In this document: positions 5,604 to 10,679 of the stretch, in pieces
How positions within the stretch are numbered: the stretch's first letter is position 1
How the letters are laid out: every line of letters starts with the position of its first letter
Assembly (NCBI GenBank): GCA_012514925.1
Contig: JAAYZI010000007.1
Span: forward strand, 1-10,679
Length of the DNA: 10,679 bases
From: Deltaproteobacteria bacterium
GTDB lineage: Bacteria > Bdellovibrionota_C > UBA2361 > JAAYZI01
Direction: 5' to 3'
Made by a program: the position numbers and the translations under genes
Notes under the pieces: generated by a model
Databases searched by the model: none
What the model saw: the letters and a program-made list of their open reading frames with translations, nothing else
Told to the model about the DNA's origin: nothing

Positions 5604-7022
5604 ATGCTGGAAGTTGACAGAGCACCCGCTTTTTTTCTCACGATTCACACTGCCGCAATCTTTCTTGTGGTCACCACCCTCTTTTTACTCTTTAAGATGG
5701 TTCCACAAGTACGTGCCCAGGCCAAATCCGAACTGCTTCGCCCCCGAGGCTTCCTACTGACCTGCCTGTTGTTTATGGTCATTGCGGCAGGCTTAGGGCT
5801 GCTTACAGGTCCGCGAGGTTTGTACCTGGCAGATTGGCTTTTCGCCCTGGCATTAGGCATGACTCTCTCCCTGCTTAATCCGGTGGCGGCCGTCTCATTT
5901 TTAAGCGCGAATTTCTTTTTGCGACCGTGGGAGCTGGTGCCCGACAATTTACTTTTTGAGAATCTGCCCAAGGGTCTAGCTGCCCTAGCGCTGCTTTCAT
6001 GGCTGTGGCACGGCTTGCTTAACCGCAAGCTTCAGATCTCTCTTTCTGGACCACTGCTACTGTTGCTTTTTTTTGTTTTCTGGCTGTATTTCGCAGATTT
6101 TGCCGCTGGAAATCCTCAGGATGGCTGGCCTTACCTAAATGAACTGATATTACCAGCACTAGTCCTGGCCTTTTTAGTGATGAATACGGTTCGAACTAAG
6201 CCGGAGTTGGAGATGCTAACTGGAGCCGTTACCCTCTCAGCCAGCGGGTTGATTACTTCAGCCTTGGTGCAAACCCACCAGATTCAAGATGCTCAGCGCC
6301 TAGAGATGGTAGGATTACTTGGAAACTCAAACGACTTGGCGGCCGTCACGGCACTGGTGCTTCCGCTCTTATTATCCTTCCTCGGCAAAGGTAAAAGAAG
6401 CCTCGCGCGTTACGCCGCTTTGACAGCGATTACCTTGCTTATGCTCTACGCCCTCTGGCTTTCGCAATCCCGCGGGGCCAGGCTCTCCCTGTTTTTGGCC
6501 TTGGTCGCCTATGCGCTTTTTTTCACCAAGTTTTCCCTCCGCAAAATCTTAATCACAGCGGTGCTGGGGCTTGCCATACTTCCATTTTTGTTTAGCACTG
6601 ATCGCAGAAGCGAAGATTTAAGCGCCTCCACCCAAGCGCGCTTATCATATGTGGTTGCAGGTTGGCGCATGACTGCCACACACCCGTTCTTTGGGGTTGG
6701 CGTTGGGAATTATCCGAAGCTTTATGAACGATACACCCCCTCCCTGGTGGAGTACGGCGAGCGCACCGCCCACTCCACTTGGATCCTTATTATGGCTGAA
6801 TCGGGCCTTCCCGCCCTGTTGATCTTTGCCTTACTTTATACGGTAGCATTGGCGCGCAGCTGGAGGATGCGCCGCGAACAGCCGGCTTTCTTTTTGGCAT
6901 GTATAAGTTACGGTGTCAGTATGACTTTCCTGTCACATGCTTATCTCTTCCTACCTTACCTGCTTTATTCCATGATTATGGCGATTCCGCCCCCACCATC
7001 CAGCAACTCGTACTGTTCCTAG
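5604..7022 (+). CDS. O-antigen polymerase/ligase family membrane protein (Wzy/WaaL type)
   Basis: This 472-residue polytopic inner-membrane protein has roughly 11-12 hydrophobic segments. It fits the Wzy_C / O-antigen ligase superfamily, which joins lipid-linked saccharides on the periplasmic side. Markers in order are 'GNSNDLAA' (240-247), 'SQSRGARL' (287-294), 'HPFFGVGVGNY' (360-370) and 'AHSTWILIMAESGLP' beginning near residue 389. These are the conserved loop residues (Arg290, His360, His390) around the presumed active site. Beside OPX and Wzz genes, a polymerase role is more likely than a ligase role, but sequence does not separate the two. ATG 5604 is the only ATG start before the first hydrophobic helix, with an in-frame TGA at 5565 and no clear Shine-Dalgarno. 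The protein ends abruptly after a helix with a Pro/Ser-rich tail (PPPPSS). Confidence 0.9.
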   Translation: MLEVDRAPAFFLTIHTAAIFLVVTTLFLLFKMVPQVRAQAKSELLRPRGFLLTCLLFMVIAAGLGLLTGPRGLYLADWLFALALGMTLSLLNPVAAVSFLSANFFLRPWELVPDNLLFENLPKGLAALALLSWLWHGLLNRKLQISLSGPLLLLLFFVFWLYFADFAAGNPQDGWPYLNELILPALVLAFLVMNTVRTKPELEMLTGAVTLSASGLITSALVQTHQIQDAQRLEMVGLLGNSNDLAAVTALVLPLLLSFLGKGKRSLARYAALTAITLLMLYALWLSQSRGARLSLFLALVAYALFFTKFSLRKILITAVLGLAILPFLFSTDRRSEDLSASTQARLSYVVAGWRMTATHPFFGVGVGNYPKLYERYTPSLVEYGERTAHSTWILIMAESGLPALLIFALLYTVALARSWRMRREQPAFFLACISYGVSMTFLSHAYLFLPYLLYSMIMAIPPPPSSNSYCS

Positions 7023-7084
7023 ATCACCTGCTTTCTGGTATAGTTTTGGAACTTTTTGATTTCAAACCTAATGTGCGGTGGAAC

Positions 7085-8713
7085 ATGCGCCTGATTTTCT
7101 TACCACTGATTTTGCTCCATTTTTGCGCTTCACTTCAGGCTGAAGATCACCCCAAAGATCTTGCGCAGACTTCAATTCTCGCTTCAGCCGGAGCGGAAAA
7201 GCCTCTTGGCACTTTTGAACCAAAACTAGACCATAAACTTTCTCTAGCCGGCTCCCGCCTGGAAACCCTGAATTTTGTGCTGAAACTTAGAGGGAACGGC
7301 TGCAATCGTATCAGCTTTTCGGCGCTTTCCTCAAAGGACAGCCCGCCGCGCTGGTTCACGCTGCGTTTTTACGAGATGCTGACAATAACGAGCCGCCAGC
7401 CCTCATTCCCAGGAGCCTTCGTCGGCAAGCTCTACGATCCGCTCTTACCGGTCCAAAATGAGAAGATTTGCATTGATCAAGCATCGGGGAAGTGGATTTG
7501 GGGTGAACTTGATATCCCAGCCCAAACACCACCTGGAGAATACAGGGGAACGATAAATTTTGGAAAATCTCTCTTACCACTTGAATTGACCGTATGGAAG
7601 ATGACTATTCCGGATAAACCGGCTCTGCCCTCTTATACCGAGATGTCGACTTGGTACAATTTAAAAGGACATTTTGGAGAGTGGCGCCCGCAGGAAGCAG
7701 AGCTGGCCCAAAAATATATTGCAGAGCTGCGCAAGCACCGCATTATAGATATCACCACTTTAATTACTTGGCCGCCCGTAATTAAAACCGGTGAGCGCTT
7801 TCGGTTGGATATAAAAAACTCTCCCACCCCTGATCAATCTTTCACGTCCATCAACCTGCAGCAGCGCCCAGCCTGGGCTTATTTCGGTTTTCCTACCGTG
7901 CCTCCCGCCGATATTTCCAAGAAGAAGACGGATGAATACTTGCAAGCAGTCGAAGGAACCCTGCCCGAAATAAACCGCCCCGGCAAGGCCATTATTTACC
8001 TTTGGGACGAACCCAAAGAGGAAGATCTGCCGCGCCTGATTGAGTATTGTAAAAAAGTGCGTCGTCTAGCGCCTTCGCTTAAGATCATGGTGACAATTCA
8101 CTATCTGCCAGAGCTTGCAGGGTTGGTTGATATATTTGTACCAGTTATGGACCTATTTGATGCCGAAGACTCTCCCAGATCGGAGCAGTATCGCCAATTA
8201 CAGAAAAACGGCCGCGAAGTCTGGTGGTATGTCAGCTGCATGAGCCACGGCTGCGAAGCCCTACAGGACTCAGGTCGTCCTGATTTCGTGATTGATCGTC
8301 CCTCCGTCTATATCCGCTCGATTGCTTGGTTGGCGCACAAGTACGGCATCAACGGATTCCTCTACTATTTTGTAAATTATGCTTACCAGTTTTATCCTGA
8401 AAGGGATCCCTGGCAGAGCCTTTGGGATTTTTCTGGACATGGTGATGGCACCCTTTTTTACCCGGGCAGAGCCTCCGAGCGCGGACTAAAAACTGAAATG
8501 CCACTCCCCTCCATTAGACTAAAACTCTGGCGTGAGACTTCCTATGACGCCGAGTATCTTAAATGGATCGATTCGGTTACACCTAGACCAACCTGGTGGC
8601 CTGCTGAATTCGCCAGCCTGGTGCAGAATACCCAGAAGTGGAGCCGTGACTACACGCGCTACCACAGCCTGCGTCAGCGCATTGGTCAGTATCTAAATCA
8701 GGTGTCGGAGTAG
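7085..8713 (+). CDS. Secreted glycoside hydrolase, GH123/DUF4091 type
   Basis: This 542-residue protein has a signal peptide at residues 1-19 (hydrophobic core LIFLPLILL, cleavage after L-Q-A) and no lipobox. A beta-sandwich-like N-terminal part includes 'LDIPAQTPPGEYRGTINF'. The TIM-barrel-like part holds 'IYLWDEPKEED', where adjacent D308-E309 match the Asp-Glu catalytic pair of GH123 beta-N-acetylgalactosaminidases (substrate-assisted). Later come 'VWWYVSC' (379-385), 'GINGFLYYFVNYA', 'GDGTLFYPG' (453-461) and 'LPSIRLKLWRETSYDAEYL' (474-492), all classic DUF4091 landmarks. It is predicted to act in the periplasm or outside the cell on a hexosamine-containing glycan, probably the product of this locus. 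The frame is open back to 6899, but that part overlaps the polymerase gene and lacks a signal. Family assignment is firm; the substrate is inferred. Confidence 0.88.
   Translation: MRLIFLPLILLHFCASLQAEDHPKDLAQTSILASAGAEKPLGTFEPKLDHKLSLAGSRLETLNFVLKLRGNGCNRISFSALSSKDSPPRWFTLRFYEMLTITSRQPSFPGAFVGKLYDPLLPVQNEKICIDQASGKWIWGELDIPAQTPPGEYRGTINFGKSLLPLELTVWKMTIPDKPALPSYTEMSTWYNLKGHFGEWRPQEAELAQKYIAELRKHRIIDITTLITWPPVIKTGERFRLDIKNSPTPDQSFTSINLQQRPAWAYFGFPTVPPADISKKKTDEYLQAVEGTLPEINRPGKAIIYLWDEPKEEDLPRLIEYCKKVRRLAPSLKIMVTIHYLPELAGLVDIFVPVMDLFDAEDSPRSEQYRQLQKNGREVWWYVSCMSHGCEALQDSGRPDFVIDRPSVYIRSIAWLAHKYGINGFLYYFVNYAYQFYPERDPWQSLWDFSGHGDGTLFYPGRASERGLKTEMPLPSIRLKLWRETSYDAEYLKWIDSVTPRPTWWPAEFASLVQNTQKWSRDYTRYHSLRQRIGQYLNQVSE
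8707..8710 (+). promoter_or_regulatory. Ribosome binding site for the glycosyltransferase at 8718
   Basis: GGAG lies 7 bases before ATG 8718 and sits within the last codons of the glycosidase gene. The two genes are only 4 bases apart, so co-transcription and coupled translation are likely. Confidence 0.65.
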
Positions 8714-8717
8714 ATCT

Positions 8718-9992
8718 ATGAGACGCACTCTGCTTTGGATTACTTCTAAGTGGCCACTCCCGGCTGTTGACGGCTCACGGGTTGCAACCACCAACCTAAT
8801 CTCATCTCTTACAAAGAAAGGCCACCTGATCGATCTTTTAGCTTTAGCCGGAGAACACGAACATGTTGATTTAGACCTTGCCCGCCGCGAGTTGGGAGTA
8901 AGGCGGGCTTTCGTGATTCGCCGCAAAGAGAGGTCTCGACACTCTCTGCTTGGAGCGCTCCAGCTACTTAAGGCGGCTTTGTGCCTACCGCATATTCCAA
9001 TTACAATGCATCCCTTTCAGGCCCCAAAAGTGCGTAGGCCGCTTACAACCTTAATCGAAGAGCATCGTCTTACTCCGGAAATTTGCGGACACCTGCTTGA
9101 GGCAGACAACATACAACCCTGGGACGTGATCGTGTACGAAGGACCGCACGCTGCGATTCACTCATCTCTACTAGGTGAGTTCAAACGTCCCGCCTGCGCT
9201 AGCAAGATCTTATACCGTGCCCAAAACGTGGAAAGCTCAATCTGGCAGAGTAAGTTGGAGCTTGCTAGCGGTACATTCAAAAAAATTCTGCTGGCGCACC
9301 AATACAGCCTGGTCAAGATCTTTGAAGAAAGTTTTGTACGGAGTGTGGACGGCGTAGCGGCGGTATCAAGCGCCGACCTCAGTCGTTTTCAAAGCCTAAA
9401 GTCGGATTTAAAGGGGCGAGTTGTTCCTGTGTCTTACGACTTTAGCGAGCCTCTGTCCTTTCCTGACCAAGGTTCAGAAGTGCTTTTCATGGGCCGTCTG
9501 GACTGGCCTCCTAATCAGGAAGGTTTGAGGTGGTTCTTGGAAATGGTGTGGCCCGAACTGCTTAAGGAGCGCTCTGATCTGACACTCTTAATTGTAGGCA
9601 GCGGGGCTTCAAGTTGGCTTAATACCTACCTTAAATTAAAAAATATAAATTTTTTGGGTTGCGTTTCTGATCCAACACCCCTTTATGCGCGCGCGAGCAT
9701 GGCGTTGGTTCCTATTTTTTATGGCGGCGGGACCCGCGTTAAAGCCATCGAGGCGGCCCGTTTCGGAAGAGCTGTTCTAAGCACGGCCTTTGGCGTGGAA
9801 GGGTTAGGCCTTGAATCTGGACGAGACTACCTAAGAGCTGAAAACGCGAAAGAGTGGGTTAACCAGTTGGCCAGGTTGGATCACAGACAACTCAAGCAAG
9901 TCGGCCAAAATGCATATGATCGTCTTAAATTTGACTTTTCGGCTAAGCGGGCAGTAAATGAATTTGAAGCTTTGATGGATCAGATCATCTAA
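8718..9992 (+). CDS. Glycosyltransferase, GT4-like (GGGTR subgroup)
   Basis: This 424-residue GT-B fold enzyme starts with 'LLWITSKWPLPAVDGSRVATTNLI', the typical N-terminus of the stp1/EpsH-associated type of sugar transferases ('P-x-D-G-x-R' and a long helix). 'KILYRAQNVESSIW' is another landmark of that group, where the usual form is 'D-x-H-N-V-E'. The donor domain begins with 'EVLFMGRLDWPPNQEGLRWF', continues with 'LTLLIVGSG' and 'INFLGCVSDPTPLYARASMALVPI', and ends with 'GGGTRVKAIEAARFGRAVLST'. The first Glu of the E-x7-E motif is Gly (G337) while E345 is kept, a normal feature of this subgroup. It probably adds one sugar of the repeat unit in the cytoplasm. It follows the glycosidase by 4 bases and precedes the deacetylase by 14. 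Confidence 0.9.
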   Translation: MRRTLLWITSKWPLPAVDGSRVATTNLISSLTKKGHLIDLLALAGEHEHVDLDLARRELGVRRAFVIRRKERSRHSLLGALQLLKAALCLPHIPITMHPFQAPKVRRPLTTLIEEHRLTPEICGHLLEADNIQPWDVIVYEGPHAAIHSSLLGEFKRPACASKILYRAQNVESSIWQSKLELASGTFKKILLAHQYSLVKIFEESFVRSVDGVAAVSSADLSRFQSLKSDLKGRVVPVSYDFSEPLSFPDQGSEVLFMGRLDWPPNQEGLRWFLEMVWPELLKERSDLTLLIVGSGASSWLNTYLKLKNINFLGCVSDPTPLYARASMALVPIFYGGGTRVKAIEAARFGRAVLSTAFGVEGLGLESGRDYLRAENAKEWVNQLARLDHRQLKQVGQNAYDRLKFDFSAKRAVNEFEALMDQII

Positions 9993-10006
9993 GGTACGAA
10001 TTATCT

Positions 10007-10679
10007 ATGTCTATAAAACCCCCTGCGACCATCAGATCTGCTCTCAAAACTGCGCTGCTTAAGCCTCCCTTTAACTTAATCTTTAAACACACTGCGGGAT
10101 TGGGAACTATCTTGATGTATCATCGCATCTCCGCAAAACCGGCGGCTCAGTTCCATCCAAACAATTTCTTAGAGGTAGATACAGCTACTTTTGAAAAGCA
10201 GCTGTGTTTTTTGAAGGAGCACTGTCTGTGTCTGCCGCTTGGAGAGATAGTGGATCGTTTAAGCCGCGGGACGCTCCCACCTGGTACGGCCGCCATTACT
10301 TTTGACGATGGCTACCGGGACAATTTGGAATTAGCGCTGCCACTTCTTAGTAAATATCAGCTCCCCGCAACTATTTATGCCACCACTAACTTTCTAGACG
10401 GCAGCGCCTCGCCGTGGTGGCATGAACTGGAGCATATCTTGGAGCACCTACCAGCCCTTGAATTTACGCAGCATAACCAGACCTTTCGTTTTGAATTGAC
10501 TACACCATCAGAGAAAATCAGAGCTTTTGAGAAGATCGGGTCCCTGATTAAATCATTACGCTTGGCAGAACGAGAGGGCTTAATGCGGAATATAAGAAAT
10601 TTTTGCTCCCTCAATTTTGATAGTAGCGCTTTGATGCTTTCCTGGCCGGAACTTGAGCGCCTCTCTAGATCTCCACTGA
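10007..10679 (+). CDS. Polysaccharide deacetylase family protein (CE4/NodB), 3' truncated
   Basis: The first 224 codons of a CE4-type metal-dependent deacetylase are present, open to the window edge. After about 35 residues without a signal peptide comes 'GTILMYHRIS', the usual first strand. Next are 'FEKQLCFLKEH', 'LGEIVDRLSRG' and 'TAAITFDDGYRDN', motif 1 with D100 as the presumed catalytic base and D101 as a metal ligand. 'PLLSKYQLPATIYATTNFL' follows. The last residues, 'LSWPELERLSRSPL', are the run-up to motif 2 (H-x3-H), which falls beyond the window. These enzymes remove N- or O-acetyl groups from amino-sugar glycans. Without a signal peptide it may act on cytoplasmic or membrane-bound intermediates. 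AAGG precedes the ATG by 12 bases, a wide spacing. The gene follows the glycosyltransferase by 14 bases and so is probably in the same operon. Confidence 0.88.
   Translation, partial: MSIKPPATIRSALKTALLKPPFNLIFKHTAGLGTILMYHRISAKPAAQFHPNNFLEVDTATFEKQLCFLKEHCLCLPLGEIVDRLSRGTLPPGTAAITFDDGYRDNLELALPLLSKYQLPATIYATTNFLDGSASPWWHELEHILEHLPALEFTQHNQTFRFELTTPSEKIRAFEKIGSLIKSLRLAEREGLMRNIRNFCSLNFDSSALMLSWPELERLSRSPL

Noticed and set aside
5524..5760. Short + strand reading frame overlapping the polymerase start
   Set aside because: It overlaps the first 157 bases of the polymerase gene in another frame, and its predicted protein has no recognisable domain. It looks like a shadow.
6839..6849. ops/JUMPstart-like match (ACGGTAGCAT) for RfaH-type antitermination
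   Set aside because: It matches about 8 of 11 bases but sits deep inside the polymerase coding region rather than in an operon leader. Chance is the better explanation.
6900..7022. Possible frameshift at the 3' end of the polymerase gene
   Set aside because: The Pro/Ser-rich end looks abrupt, but neither alternative frame continues with a membrane segment, and the polymerase already has all its conserved loops and a normal length.
6899..7084. In-frame upstream extension of the glycosidase gene to ATG 6899
   Set aside because: It lies in another frame inside the polymerase gene, adds a sequence without family features, and would bury the clear signal peptide that starts at ATG 7085.

Overview
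The window is a stretch of a Wzx/Wzy-type extracellular polysaccharide (capsule/EPS or O-antigen-like) biosynthesis locus. All ten genes I can support lie on the + strand, and nothing on the - strand looks real. A Gram-negative host is indicated by an outer-membrane polysaccharide export (OPX, Wza-like) lipoprotein with a lipobox, a Wzz-type inner-membrane co-polymerase, and a hydrolase with a signal peptide. Base composition is near balanced and codon use looks uniform. I cannot name the phylum from sequence alone. The gene style (split kinase/Wzz, stp1/EpsH-associated-like glycosyltransferase, CE4 deacetylase) would fit Bdellovibrionota, Myxococcota or other 'delta'-type lineages, but that is a guess.

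Layout. (a) 1-2408: the 3' end of a GT4 glycosyltransferase, a left-handed beta-helix O-acetyltransferase, and a complete GT4 glycosyltransferase. (b) 2409-2549: a regulatory gap holding a promoter-like pair, a terminator-like hairpin with a T-rich tract, a CCTCC/GGAGG hairpin and a two-codon ATG-AAT-TGA mini-ORF just before the next ribosome binding site. (c) 2550-5466: a tightly coupled export/chain-length operon: OPX lipoprotein, stand-alone BY-kinase-like ATPase with a degenerate Walker A' motif, and Wzz-like co-polymerase, each overlapping the next by ATGA. (d) 5467-5603: a second gap with a 9-bp hairpin and a perfect 8-bp direct repeat at 12-bp periodicity. (e) 5604-10679: Wzy/WaaL-type polymerase, a secreted GH123/DUF4091-type glycosidase, a GT4-like glycosyltransferase, and the 5' part of a CE4 (NodB-type) polysaccharide deacetylase that runs off the window.

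How they work together (inference). The cytoplasmic glycosyltransferases build a lipid-linked repeat unit, which the acetyltransferase and deacetylase may modify. A flippase, encoded elsewhere, would move it across the inner membrane. The Wzy-like protein would polymerise it and Wzz with its ATPase partner would set chain length. The OPX lipoprotein would carry it through the outer membrane. The GH123-type protein is predicted to sit in the periplasm or be secreted, where it could trim or clear polymer. No initiating phosphoglycosyltransferase or flippase is visible, so both must lie outside the window if the locus is complete. The most interesting combination is a GalNAc-family glycosidase and a CE4 deacetylase beside an OPX/Wzz/Wzy system. 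It suggests an N-acetylhexosamine-containing polymer with its own processing hydrolase.
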